Of a stretch of DNA of 64,000 bases, positions 7,942 to 17,358 are shown one piece after another (position 1 is the first letter of the stretch; the number at the start of each line of letters is the position of its first letter). Source of the DNA: Streptomyces flavochromogenes (GTDB taxonomy: Bacteria > Actinomycetota > Actinomycetes > Streptomycetales > Streptomycetaceae); the NCBI RefSeq assembly GCF_000717595.1, contig NZ_JNZO01000012.1, forward strand, positions 124,001 to 188,000. Direction: 5' to 3'. The notes under the pieces were generated by a model, which searched no databases, had not been told where the DNA came from, and was given only the letters and a program-made list of their open reading frames with translations. The position numbers were made by a program, and so were the translations under genes.

Positions 7942-10900
7942 TCAGCGGCGCGGACGGAACGCCTTCGTGGCCTCGTCGAAGATCTCGGAGACCTTCTTGC
8001 CCTGCTCTTCCGGGCCGATGACCTGCACGATGTGGTACCGGCCTCCGTCGATCAGGGCGAGGTTGCGGACGAACACCTGACGGCCCGTGCTGTCCAGCCA
8101 CCAGTAACTTCCCGTGGCCGTCGCGGTCGTACCGATGTCGACCCGACGTGTGTCGTCCGACCGCGACCAGCTCGATCCGCGGAACGGCTCCAGTTCGCGT
8201 TCCCTGGAGTTCTGGTACTCCAGCGGGTCGGAGCCGTTGTCGGCGACGCTGTCGCGGCCGGGGACGACGATCATCGTGAAGTCACCGCTGGTGTAGCGCA
8301 CTTGCCCGGCGTCGTTGATCGGGCTGCGCCGCCACCCGTTCGGCACTCCGATCCGGAACCCCTCGGGGTCCTGCCGCAGCGTGTACCCGGCGGCGAGTGC
8401 CGGAGCCGAGGGGTCCGCGGCGGGCGGGGTGGTGCGCGGGGTGGCCGTCGGTTCGCCGGTCGGCTGGGCCGTGGTCGGCGCCTTCGTCGCGGGCGGAGGG
8501 CTCGCGGGTGCGGTCGTGCGCGGGGCCTGGCCGGCCGTGGGAGTGGTCGGCGCGGTGGGCTCCTCCCCGTCGCCGGGCAGGAAGAGGACGGCGTACGCGA
8601 CGGCTCCGCCGAGCAGCAGGAAGACAAGGACCAGGAGGGTACGCCCGAGAGACTGCGGGGAACCCGGGGGCCGCGAGGACGACGGGCGGCCGCCGCGGGG
8701 CGCCTTGGCCGTTCGGGGGGCGCGGGGCGCTCTGGACGCGCGCTGGGGGATCTCCTCGTGGAACGACTCCTGGAAGTCCTCCCGGTACTCCTCGCGGAAC
8801 TCCTCCCGGACATCCCCCCGCGCGGGGGCGGACCCGTACGCGCGCGTGTGGAGGTCGTCGTGACGGGCGTGCGCCTGGGCCGGAGGGCGCGGGTCCTTGC
8901 CCCGCTTGTGGCGGTGGCGGCCCGCTCCGGCTCCCCCGCGCCGACGGCGTACGAGCTCGCCGCGCCGGCGCACGATCGGCAGCCGCTTCTCGTCGAAGGA
9001 CGGCAGGGGTACGACTCCGACACCTGCCTCCGGCTCCGGAGCCGAGCGCACCAGGGAGCGCAGCCAGCCGCGCAGCTCCTCGAAGTCGGGCCGCTCGGTG
9101 GGGTCCTGGCGCAGCAGGGACTCCACGACCGGGCGCAACGGGCCGCACTCTTCGGCGAATGCGGGCGGCTCGGCGCAGACCAGCTGGACGAGTTCGGCGG
9201 CGCTGTCCTCGGGGTAGGGGGCGTGCCCCTGGACGGCCCGGTAGAGGAGCGCGCCGAGCGCCCACAGGTCGGTGGCGGGGCCGATCGGCGGGGCGAGGCG
9301 CCAGTTCTCGTGGACGGGACCGGCCTGTTCGGGTGCCCAGCGCTCGGTGACGGCGCCGACGACCGCGATCCGGGTCTGCCGGGCCCGCTCGGCGGCGAGC
9401 CGGGTGGTGGGGCCGCGGTCCGCCCTGGCCTGGGCCGGGATGCCGGCCGGCTCCAGGGCCTCCTCCCGCGCACCGGCGGGGACCGGGAGGCGTGCGGGGT
9501 CCGGGGTCGCGGCCGTGTAGCCGGCGGGCAGGGCCGGACGGCCCGAACCGGGCAGCACGGGGCCGCGGCCGGGACCCGAACCGCCACCGGCCGGGATCGG
9601 CGGGGAGCCGTCCCGCGAGGCGTGCGGGCCGTCGCTCCAGTTGCCGGCCAGCATCACGCGCGGCGGCGGACCCGCCTGCGGACCCGCGCCGTACGGCTCG
9701 TCGCCGTCGTCGCCGTCGTCCTCGTCGTCCTCGTCGTCCGCCACCCGCGCCCACCACTGCGGCTCCGGCGCACCCGCCGCCTGCGCGGTCGGCGCCGGGG
9801 GCGGTTCGGGCGGGTCCGCCGGCGCGGGGCGCTGCGCGGGCAGGGCCCCGGTCTCGCCGAGCTTGGCGGCGGCGCGGGCACCGGCCCGGTAGGCGGCGAT
9901 GGCCCCGGCGCGGGCGGCCCGTACGTCGGCCGTGGGCGGGACGGGCGCGGGCTGCGTCTCGGCGGCGGGCGCCGGGGGCAGCGCCCGGCCGTAGGGGTCG
10001 GTGCCGTAGCCGCCGGGGGCGGTGCCGTAGGGGGAGGCGGATGCGGATTCGCCTTCGTCCTGGCCGGCTTGAGGCGCGTACGGGTCGTACGGGTCGGGTT
10101 CCTGGACGTACGGACCCGGTTCGGGGTCGTACGGGTCGGATTCCTGGACGTACGGACCCGGTTCGGGGTCGTACGGGTCGGATTCCTGGACGTACGGCAC
10201 GGGTGCGGGGTCGTACGGGTCGGATTCCTGGACGTACGGCACGGGTGCGGGGTCGTACGCCTCGACGCCGTGGCCGTACCCGTACCCGTGCCCGTATCCG
10301 CGGTCCAGACCACGCTGCTCTTCCGTGTCCTCGGCCGTCTCGTCGAGCAGCTCGTCGACCGGTTCCTCGGCGGGATCCTCGGCCGGCTTCTCGAACTCGT
10401 CCGTGGTCCCGTACGGAACGTGCCCGTCGTTCTCCTCGTAGACCTCCGCCTCGTACAGCTCGGAGCCGTACTCCTCCGCGGCGTACTCCTCCGCGCCGTA
10501 TTCCTCGGTGCCGGCCCCCCCGTCCCCGTACTCCTCCACCGGCGCCTGCCACGCCGTCGTGTCCGGATCCGGCTCCGGTACCGGCGCGTACCCGCAGAGC
10601 GCCTCCTCCGCGGCGCCCACCGCGAGGCCCGTGAGGACCACCCGTCCGTCGTCGCAGACGAGCACGGTCCGGGCCGTGATGTTCCGGTGCACCCACCCGT
10701 GGGCGTGGAGCGCGCGCAGCGCGGTGAGGACGTCGGCGCCGATCTCGGCCGCGCGGTAGGGGTTGAGCGGCCGCTCGGCGAGGAGCGCGGCCAGCGGCCG
10801 GGCCGCGATGCGTTCGCTCACTATCCAGAGCGAACCGGCCTCCGCGAAGACGTCGAAGACCTGGTCGAGCAGGGGATGGTCGGGGATCTGGGCGGCGGCC

Positions 10901-11175
10901 TGGGCCGCCTCGATCGCCCGGCGGACGACGGGCTCGGCCGGGCGGCGGGTCGCCCGGCCGACGGCGCCGTGGGGACCGGTCGGGCCGCCCTCGCCGTCGA
11001 GCACCTCGGCGTCGACGAACTCCGGCAGCGGCACCTGGCGGACCAGGACCTCCTGCCCGCTGAACGTGTCGAAGGCGCGCGTCTCGGCCGGGTCGTACGC
11101 GTCCGTGTCCGCGTCCGCCGGCGGCAGCGGCAGGCGGTAGCGGTCCGCGAGCACCCTTCCCGCGTAGTCGTCCAC
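7942..11175 (-). CDS. Membrane pseudokinase with a large repeat-rich insert
   Basis: A kinase-like protein of about 1077 residues with degraded catalytic motifs. There is no glycine loop, the ATP lysine position reads VLVRQV, HRD is HRN (WVHRNITARTVLV), and DFG is replaced within VVLTGLAVG. Roughly 450 residues of acidic and Pro-rich sequence then separate this from a C-lobe (PATDLWALGALLYRAVQG, LLRQDPTERPDF). The insert contains tandem 14-residue repeats. A single membrane helix (LVLVFLLLGGAVAYAVLF) and an outside domain related to that of the neighbouring kinases follow. GTG 11175 is preferred because GGGGAGG lies 4 nt upstream; the frame is open back to 11256. It probably acts as a scaffold or regulatory partner of the flanking kinases. 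Confidence 0.85.
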   Translation of the reverse strand: MDDYAGRVLADRYRLPLPPADADTDAYDPAETRAFDTFSGQEVLVRQVPLPEFVDAEVLDGEGGPTGPHGAVGRATRRPAEPVVRRAIEAAQAAAQIPDHPLLDQVFDVFAEAGSLWIVSERIAARPLAALLAERPLNPYRAAEIGADVLTALRALHAHGWVHRNITARTVLVCDDGRVVLTGLAVGAAEEALCGYAPVPEPDPDTTAWQAPVEEYGDGGAGTEEYGAEEYAAEEYGSELYEAEVYEENDGHVPYGTTDEFEKPAEDPAEEPVDELLDETAEDTEEQRGLDRGYGHGYGYGHGVEAYDPAPVPYVQESDPYDPAPVPYVQESDPYDPEPGPYVQESDPYDPEPGPYVQEPDPYDPYAPQAGQDEGESASASPYGTAPGGYGTDPYGRALPPAPAAETQPAPVPPTADVRAARAGAIAAYRAGARAAAKLGETGALPAQRPAPADPPEPPPAPTAQAAGAPEPQWWARVADDEDDEDDGDDGDEPYGAGPQAGPPPRVMLAGNWSDGPHASRDGSPPIPAGGGSGPGRGPVLPGSGRPALPAGYTAATPDPARLPVPAGAREEALEPAGIPAQARADRGPTTRLAAERARQTRIAVVGAVTERWAPEQAGPVHENWRLAPPIGPATDLWALGALLYRAVQGHAPYPEDSAAELVQLVCAEPPAFAEECGPLRPVVESLLRQDPTERPDFEELRGWLRSLVRSAPEPEAGVGVVPLPSFDEKRLPIVRRRGELVRRRRGGAGAGRHRHKRGKDPRPPAQAHARHDDLHTRAYGSAPARGDVREEFREEYREDFQESFHEEIPQRASRAPRAPRTAKAPRGGRPSSSRPPGSPQSLGRTLLVLVFLLLGGAVAYAVLFLPGDGEEPTAPTTPTAGQAPRTTAPASPPPATKAPTTAQPTGEPTATPRTTPPAADPSAPALAAGYTLRQDPEGFRIGVPNGWRRSPINDAGQVRYTSGDFTMIVVPGRDSVADNGSDPLEYQNSRERELEPFRGSSWSRSDDTRRVDIGTTATATGSYWWLDSTGRQVFVRNLALIDGGRYHIVQVIGPEEQGKKVSEIFDEATKAFRPRR
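10087..10260 (-). repeat. 42-bp in-frame tandem repeats in the pseudokinase gene
   Basis: About four copies of a 42-bp unit encode the 14-residue period SDPYDPxPxPYVQE. Copies differ mainly at the PAPV versus PEPG positions. The near-identity at DNA level suggests recent expansion. Confidence 0.85.
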
Positions 11176-11334
11176 GACGCCTCCCCACGCGCGCACGCTG
11201 TCCCTCGTGGACCCGCGGACCCCTCGGGATCGGGCGGGATCACGCGAGTCCGACAATTCCGGTCCGGCACCGTGCAGTTATCGGCTCTGTTCGACTGCGT
11301 ACGGTCCTCGAACTCTCACGATACGTGCCGCTGG

Positions 11335-13794
11335 TCAGTCCTTGGGGCTGAACGTGGCGAACGCCGTCTCGCGCAGCGTCTTGCACTCCGCGCCGTTCCA
11401 CTCCTCCGCCTTGCAGCTGACCATGATGGAGTAGCCGTGCTTGGCGTCGACCTTGAAGCCGCGGTTGAGCACATGGACGCGCATGCCCTGCTGGGTGCGC
11501 TCGAACTCCCAGTCCGCGACGGTCGGGTAGCCCTTGTAGGAGACCGTCCGGATACCGAAGTGCTTGTAGTTCTTGCTGGTGGCGGCCACACCGATCTTGC
11601 CGAGCTCCCAGGCGGCCGCCGCGTCGTCCTTCGGGCTGGAGTTGAAGTCGACCTGGATGCGCGGGAAGCCGCCGCTCTCGCTGAATATCCCGCCACCGCT
11701 GTAGCCCGGTATCGAACGGAGCTTGAACGTGGCGGGCATCGCCATGGAGAAGTGGAAACGGTCGTTGGTGACGAGGGTGTAGCCCGCGGGCAGCTGCGCG
11801 CCCGTGCCGCCGCCGGGCTTGCCGGTCGGCGTGGTGCCGGTGCCGTTCGACCCGCCGGACCCGTCCGTGGCACCCGTGGAGCCCGTCGTGCCGTTGCCGC
11901 CCGTCGACCCGTTCGAGCCGGTGTCGCCGGGCTGCGCGCCGCCCTGCTGGCCGGCGCCGCCGGGCGACTGGCCCTTGCCGCTGTCCGATCCACCGGAGGC
12001 GCTGGAGCCGTCACCGCCGGCGGAGGCGCCGGCGGAGGCCGTGGTGCCCCCGCTGTCCTTGCCCTGGTTGCCCTCGTCGCCGCCCTTGAGGGAGACCGCG
12101 AGGATCGTCCCGAGCAGGGCGAGCACGGCGACCGCGGCGATGATCACCAGCGTGCGGCGGGGTACGACGTCGGTCAGCGACGCACGGGCGGGAGTCGGTC
12201 TGCCACCGGCCTGCCGCGTCGCGGAGGCGGCCCCCGTCGCCGTCCTTGCGGTCGGCGCCGTCGGCTCGGCCTTCACGGAGGCAGCCGCGTTCCGTACGGA
12301 CTTCAGCGCACCCCGCATCCGGTCGGCGGAGGTGTCGGGCGCCTTGCCCCGGTCGGCCGTCGGGGCGACCGGAGGCTGGTCGGGGCGCGGCGGCAGCGGT
12401 ACGACCCTGGTGACCTCGGGGGAGACCGGGGGCGCCGGTTCGGGCGCGTCGAGCACGGCGCGGAGCAGGACCCGCGCGCGGGCGTCGTCGAGCCGCTGGG
12501 CCGGGTCCTTGGCGAGGAGGCCGTAGATGACCTTCTCCAGCTCGGGTCCCGCGTTCTTCGGCGGATCGACGGGCTCGGTCATCACCGCCGTGAGGGTGGC
12601 GATGGCGGAACCCTTGTCGTACGGCGGGCTGCCCTCGACCGCCGCGTAGATGAGTCCGCCGAGCGACCACATGTCGGCGGCGGGGCCGGGCTTGTGGCCG
12701 CGGGCGCGCTCGGGCGAGATGTACGAGGGGGCGCCGACGAGCATGCCGGTGGAGGTGATCGAGGGGTCGCCCTCGACCTGGGCGATGCCGAAGTCGGTGA
12801 GGACGACCCGGCCGTCCTCGGCGATCAGCACGTTGGACGGCTTCACGTCGCGGTGCAGGATGCCCTCGCGGTGCGCCGAGCGCAGCACGTCGAGGATGGC
12901 GAGGCCGACCTCGGCGGCGCGCCGGGGGGTGAGCGTGCCGTCCTCGCGGACGGCGTCCGCGAGGGACTTGCCCTCGATGAGCTCCATGACGATCCACGGA
13001 CGGTCGTCCTCGTCGACGACGTCGTAGACGGTCACGGCGCCGTTGTTGCGGATCCGGGCGATGGCCTTCGCCTCGCGCAGCGTCCGGGTGATGAGCCGGC
13101 GCTTCTCGTCGTCGTCGATGCTGGTGGGGAAGCGGAGTTCCTTGACGGCGACGGTACGGCCGAGGGTCTCGTCGACGGCACGCCACACGGTGCCCATGCC
13201 GCCGCGGCCGAGGACCCCGCCGAGTCGGTAGCGGCCGGCGAGGAGCCGGCCCTCGTTGACCGGGGCCTTGCGCCCCCTGTCGCCACCGGTGCCGCGCGCC
13301 GAAGCACGCGCCGGGGGACGGTCGCTCTCGCCGTCGCCGTCGCCCGCGCCGAACCCGGCCCGCCCGGTCGACGGCTCGGTCCCCCGCAGCCGCCCGCCGG
13401 ACGCGCCCTGAACGTCCTTCACGTCCGGACCGCCCGGGGCGTCCTGAACGTCCTTCACGTCCCCGTCGGCCGAGCCCTTCACGTCTCCGGCACCCGAGTC
13501 CTTCGCGCCCGTCGACTCCACCGGACCCGCCGGTTCCGTGGACCTCCCGGGCTTCACCAGGTCCGCCGGAACCGCGGAGTCCGCGGGCGCCACGGAGGAC
13601 GTCGCCGGTGCCCCGGCTTCCTCCGCACCCCGCTCGACCTGCGCGTTCTTCGCGTGCTGTGTGTCCTTCGCGTCGTCCCGCTCCGGCTCACGCGCGGCCG
13701 GGACCACTCCTCGGTCGCCGTCGGTCGCGGCCCCCGCGGCGGCGTCCCGCCCGGGGTCCTTCGCCGTGTCCCGCGACTGCTCCGCCTCCGACAT
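11335..13794 (-). CDS. Receptor-like Ser/Thr protein kinase with long N-terminal extension
   Basis: An 819-residue Hanks-type kinase. The first 175 or so residues are low-complexity, with short repeats around DVKDVQ. The kinase domain follows: glycine loop GRGGMG (197-202), ATP lysine K218 in TVAVKEL, HRDVKPSNV with D316, DFG at 334-336, SPERARG, so all catalytic residues are present. After a Pro-rich linker there is one membrane helix at about 545-565 (VIIAAVAVLALLGTILAV), a Ser/Gly/Thr-rich stalk, and an extracytoplasmic domain beginning near LPAGYTLVTNDRFHFSMAMP. It is first in the kinase cluster; the pseudokinase gene follows after about 160 bp. Confidence 0.92.
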   Translation of the reverse strand: MSEAEQSRDTAKDPGRDAAAGAATDGDRGVVPAAREPERDDAKDTQHAKNAQVERGAEEAGAPATSSVAPADSAVPADLVKPGRSTEPAGPVESTGAKDSGAGDVKGSADGDVKDVQDAPGGPDVKDVQGASGGRLRGTEPSTGRAGFGAGDGDGESDRPPARASARGTGGDRGRKAPVNEGRLLAGRYRLGGVLGRGGMGTVWRAVDETLGRTVAVKELRFPTSIDDDEKRRLITRTLREAKAIARIRNNGAVTVYDVVDEDDRPWIVMELIEGKSLADAVREDGTLTPRRAAEVGLAILDVLRSAHREGILHRDVKPSNVLIAEDGRVVLTDFGIAQVEGDPSITSTGMLVGAPSYISPERARGHKPGPAADMWSLGGLIYAAVEGSPPYDKGSAIATLTAVMTEPVDPPKNAGPELEKVIYGLLAKDPAQRLDDARARVLLRAVLDAPEPAPPVSPEVTRVVPLPPRPDQPPVAPTADRGKAPDTSADRMRGALKSVRNAAASVKAEPTAPTARTATGAASATRQAGGRPTPARASLTDVVPRRTLVIIAAVAVLALLGTILAVSLKGGDEGNQGKDSGGTTASAGASAGGDGSSASGGSDSGKGQSPGGAGQQGGAQPGDTGSNGSTGGNGTTGSTGATDGSGGSNGTGTTPTGKPGGGTGAQLPAGYTLVTNDRFHFSMAMPATFKLRSIPGYSGGGIFSESGGFPRIQVDFNSSPKDDAAAAWELGKIGVAATSKNYKHFGIRTVSYKGYPTVADWEFERTQQGMRVHVLNRGFKVDAKHGYSIMVSCKAEEWNGAECKTLRETAFATFSPKD

Positions 13795-14024
13795 GCGTCC
13801 CCTCTGCGATCCCTGATCTTCGCCGCGTCTGCCGCTTCCCGCGCGATGCGGTAACCCGCCCTGGAAGAGAGGCCATTGTCCCTCACCTCAGGACGGGTGG
13901 CGCCCCCGGGTCCGTACTCCGGGATGACGACGCCCCCGCACACCCTCCAGGTTCCCACCCGCCGCGGGCGAGCCGGTCGTTCCTCCCCGGGCACGCGGGG
14001 CGCCCGCGCGTCCCGGACGTCCCG

Positions 14025-15731
14025 TCAGATCGGCACGATGTCCGGCGCCCCGAGCCGGGCGGCGTCCGCCGTCAGGTCGTCGGGCTGCCGCTGCGACTCC
14101 CGCTCTGCCTCGACCCGCTTCTCGTAGTGCTCGATCTCCTTCTCGATCTGGTGCGCGTCCCAGCCGAGGACCGGCGCCATCAGTTCCGCGCACTCGCGGG
14201 CGCTGAGCGTGCCCCGGTCGAAGGTCTCGATGGAGATTCTGGTGCGCCGGGTGAGGACGTCGTCGAGATGCCGGGCGCCCTCGTGGGAGGCGGCGTAGAC
14301 GATCTCGGCGCGCAGGTAGTCGTCGGCGGCCGGGAGCGGTCGGGCGAGGGTGGGGTCCGCGGCGATGAGGTCGAGGATCTGCTCCGTCAGGGAGCCGTAC
14401 CGGTTGAGGAGATGCTCGACCCGGACGACGTGGAGGCCGGTGCGCGCGGCGATCCTGGCCCGCGCGTTCCACAGGGCGAGGTAGCCCTCGGCGCCGAGCA
14501 GTGGAACGTCCTCGGTGACACAGGGGGCGACCCGCTGATCGAGGGCGTGCACGGCCTCGTCGACGGCGTCCTTGGCCATGACGCGGTACGTCGTGTACTT
14601 GCCGCCGGCCACCACGACCAGGCCGGGCACCGGGTGGGCGACGGTGTGCTCGCGGGAGAGCTTGCTCGTGGCGTCCGACTCGCCGGCGAGCAGGGGGCGC
14701 AGGCCCGCGTAGACCCCTTCGACGTCGTCCCGGGTGAGCGGGGTGGCGAGCACGGTGTTCACATGCTCCAGGAGGTAGTCGATGTCGGCGCTGGACGCGG
14801 CGGGGTGGGCCTTGTCGAGGTCCCATTCGGTGTCGGTGGTGCCGACGATCCAGTGCCTGCCCCAGGGGATGACGAAGAGCACGGACTTCTCGGTGCGCAG
14901 GATCAGTCCGGTGGACGAGTGGATGCGGTCCTTGGGGACGACGAGGTGGATGCCCTTGGAGGCGCGGACGTGGAACTGCCCGCGCTCGCCGATGAGGGCC
15001 TGGGTGTCGTCGGTCCACACCCCGGTGGCGTTGACGATCTGCTTGGCCCGGATCTCGTACTCCACACCGGCCTCGACGTCCTGGACGCGGGCGCCGACGA
15101 CCCGCGCGCCCTCGCGCAGGAAGCCGATGACGCGGGCCCGGCTCGCGGCCAGGGCGCCGTAGGACGCGGCGGTGCGCACGAGGGTGGCGACGAAGCGGGC
15201 GTCGTCCATCTGGGCGTCGTAGTACTGGAGGGCGCCGACGAGCGCGTCCTTCCTGAGGCAGGGCGCGACGCGCAGCGCGCCCCGCCGGGAGAGATGGCGG
15301 TGGACGGGCAGGCCGCGGCCGTGTCCGGAGGAGAGGGACATCGCGTCGTACAGCGCGACGCCGGAGCCCGCGTAGAACCGCTCCCAGCCCTTGTGCTGGA
15401 GCGGGTAGAGGAAGGGGACCGGCTTCACCAGGTGGGGTGCGAGCCGCTCCAGGAGCAGTCCGCGCTCCTTGAGGGCCTCCCTGACCAGGGCGAAGTCCAG
15501 CATCTCCAGGTAGCGCAGGCCGCCGTGGATGAGCTTGCTGGAACGGCTGGAGGTGCCGGAGGCCCAGTCGCGGGCCTCGACGATGCCGGTGGAGAGCCCT
15601 CTCGTGACGGCGTCGAGGGCCGTCCCGGCACCGACGACTCCGGCGCCGACCACCAGCACGTCCAGCTCGCCCTCGGCCATGGCCGCGAGCGCCTCGGCGC
15701 GCTCGGCGGGTCCCAGTGTCGCTGTCCTCAC
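14025..15731 (-). CDS. glpD: Glycerol-3-phosphate dehydrogenase (FAD-dependent)
   Basis: Oxidises sn-glycerol 3-phosphate to dihydroxyacetone phosphate and passes electrons to the membrane quinone pool. The 568-residue product has the FAD-binding motif LDVLVVGAGVVGAGTALDAV near residue 20 and the GlpD segments SGTSSRSSKLIHGGLRYLE, PWGRHWIVGTTDTEW and VVAGGKYTTYRVMAKDAV. It ends in the usual helical C-terminal domain. GTG 15731 is chosen because GGGAGG lies 6 nt upstream; the frame extends a further 52 codons without a good signal. No glpF or glpK is adjacent. It faces the dehydrogenase gene at 16003 across a divergent intergenic region. Confidence 0.93.
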   Translation of the reverse strand: MRTATLGPAERAEALAAMAEGELDVLVVGAGVVGAGTALDAVTRGLSTGIVEARDWASGTSSRSSKLIHGGLRYLEMLDFALVREALKERGLLLERLAPHLVKPVPFLYPLQHKGWERFYAGSGVALYDAMSLSSGHGRGLPVHRHLSRRGALRVAPCLRKDALVGALQYYDAQMDDARFVATLVRTAASYGALAASRARVIGFLREGARVVGARVQDVEAGVEYEIRAKQIVNATGVWTDDTQALIGERGQFHVRASKGIHLVVPKDRIHSSTGLILRTEKSVLFVIPWGRHWIVGTTDTEWDLDKAHPAASSADIDYLLEHVNTVLATPLTRDDVEGVYAGLRPLLAGESDATSKLSREHTVAHPVPGLVVVAGGKYTTYRVMAKDAVDEAVHALDQRVAPCVTEDVPLLGAEGYLALWNARARIAARTGLHVVRVEHLLNRYGSLTEQILDLIAADPTLARPLPAADDYLRAEIVYAASHEGARHLDDVLTRRTRISIETFDRGTLSARECAELMAPVLGWDAHQIEKEIEHYEKRVEAERESQRQPDDLTADAARLGAPDIVPI

Positions 15732-16002
15732 GGCTTGCCTCCCGTCGTCCCCGTGGTTCCCCGTCGTTCCAGCACGCGAACCGGGCCATGTGGTCCGGCT
15801 CACAGCTCGATTCTGTCCCTCCCCGGCGACTTCAGCCACCGCCTCGCCACCGACCTGTGGATAACACTCGGCGACCTTCGACCCCACAATGCGGCATATC
15901 GGTCATATTTACGCCTAGTCTGACATTGCGCTCGACCCGTTCTGTCCACCGGGCTTGCGCGTCGCGTTCCCACCGGCTATCGGGAAGGACGGCCCACCCC
16001 CC

Positions 16003-17244
16003 ATGCCCGCTGATCTCGCCGTCATCGGCCTCGGCCACCACGGACTCCCCCTGGCCCAGGCCGCCACCGCCGCAGGCATCGACACCATCGGCTACGACAC
16101 CGATCCCCACGCCGTCGCCGAACTCGCCGCCGGCCGCTCCCCGGTCGACGGCTCCCTCACCGTCCCGGAGATCCGCCGGATGCTCTCGGGGGGCTTCCGG
16201 CCGACCGCCAACCCCGCCGAACTCGGCCGGGTCCGGACCGCCGTCCTCTGCGCCCCGACCCCCCTGGGCCCCGACCACGCCCTCGACCTCGGCGCCGTCA
16301 CCGACGCGGCCCGCGCGCTCGCCGCGCGGCTGCGCCCGCACACCACCGTCCTGCTCGAATCCCCGGTTCCCCCGGGCACGACCGAGGGCCTCCTCCGGGA
16401 CCTCCTCGAAGAGGGCTCCGGCCTGCGCGCCGGACGCGACTTCCACCTCGCGTACTCCCCCGGCCGCCTCGACCCCGGCAGCCGTACGCACGGCTTCGCC
16501 GGCACCCCCAAGGTCATCGGCGGCCTCACCCCGGCCTGCACCGAGGCGGCGGCGGCCTTCTACGGCCGGCTCACCGACAAGGTGGTACGTGCGCGTGGCC
16601 CCCGCGAGGCGGAGACGGTCAAGCTCCTGGAGACCAACTTCCGGCACGTCAACATCGCCCTCGTCAACGAGATGGCGGTGCTCTGCCACGAACTCGGCGT
16701 CGACCTGTGGGACGTGATCCGCTGCGCCGAGACCAAGCCGTTCGGCTTCCAGGCCTTCCGCCCGGGCCCCGGGGTCGGCGGCCACGGCGTCCCCGTCGAC
16801 ACCGTCGGCGCCCACCGCCCGCTCCGTCTCGTCGAGCTCGCCGGCCAGGTCAACGAGCGCATGCCGCAGTACGTCGTCCAGCGCGCCGCCACCCTTCTCA
16901 ACGAGCACGGCAAGTCGGCCCGCGGCGCCCGGGTCCTGCTGCTCGGCATCACGTACAAGCCCGACCTGCCGGACCGCCAGGGCTCCCCCGCCGACGAGAT
17001 CGCCCGCCGTCTGATGGACCTGGGCGCGGCCGTCAGCTATCACGACCCGCACGTTCCCGACTGGCGCGTCCGCGAGCTCCCCGTCCCCCGCGCGGACTCC
17101 CTCTACGAGGCCGCCGCCCACGCCGACCTGACGGTCCTGCTCCAGCACCACCGCACGTACGACCTGCAGGGGCTCGCGGTGAAGGCCCAGCTTCTCCTCG
17201 ACACCCGCGGCGCCACTCCCACGGGCACGGCCCACCGTCTCTGA
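16003..17244 (+). CDS. Nucleotide-sugar dehydrogenase paralogue lacking the catalytic Cys
   Basis: A 413-residue member of the UDP-glucose/UDP-ManNAc dehydrogenase family (WecC-like). The N-terminal Rossmann motif is VIGLGHHGLPLA (7-18). ESPVPPGTTEG and AYSPGRLDPGS match family blocks, and GITYKPDLPDRQGSP marks the C-terminal domain. The loop normally reading GGHCxPxD is GGHGVPVD here, with Gly at residue 262 in place of the thiol-bearing Cys. About eight residues are also missing between that loop and NERMPQYVV. Either activity is lost or the protein performs a different reaction. ATG 16003 is preferred over 15955 because similarity starts there; GGAAGGA lies 13 nt upstream. Confidence 0.8.
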   Translation: MPADLAVIGLGHHGLPLAQAATAAGIDTIGYDTDPHAVAELAAGRSPVDGSLTVPEIRRMLSGGFRPTANPAELGRVRTAVLCAPTPLGPDHALDLGAVTDAARALAARLRPHTTVLLESPVPPGTTEGLLRDLLEEGSGLRAGRDFHLAYSPGRLDPGSRTHGFAGTPKVIGGLTPACTEAAAAFYGRLTDKVVRARGPREAETVKLLETNFRHVNIALVNEMAVLCHELGVDLWDVIRCAETKPFGFQAFRPGPGVGGHGVPVDTVGAHRPLRLVELAGQVNERMPQYVVQRAATLLNEHGKSARGARVLLLGITYKPDLPDRQGSPADEIARRLMDLGAAVSYHDPHVPDWRVRELPVPRADSLYEAAAHADLTVLLQHHRTYDLQGLAVKAQLLLDTRGATPTGTAHRL

Positions 17245-17264
17245 CCTGCGCGGCCACCGGGCAA

Positions 17265-17302
17265 AACTGTTGTGCCCCTGTCATAGGGGAGTGCTAATCT
17301 CC
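17265..17302 (+). promoter_or_regulatory. Candidate promoter with an internal inverted repeat
   Basis: TAATCT (about 17295-17300) could be a -10 element with TTGTGC 19 bp upstream. Between them CCCCT (17275-17279) and AGGGG (17285-17289) form an inverted repeat, a possible repressor site. It serves the membrane protein gene at 17359. Confidence 0.3.
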
Positions 17303-17358
17303 GGGCCTCTCGTACGCACGCACGCGCGTGCTGCTTCGTCCCTGGGGGGATCCGCACC

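Noticed and set aside
8032..13854. 1940-codon plus-strand frame across the kinase genes
   Set aside because: Antisense to two kinase genes with recognisable domains; its protein has no motif and reflects high GC at third positions.
17289..17297. CIRCE-like half-site GAGTGCTAA before the small membrane protein
   Set aside because: The other half (TTAGCACTC) is absent at the required 9-bp spacing; only four of nine bases fit.
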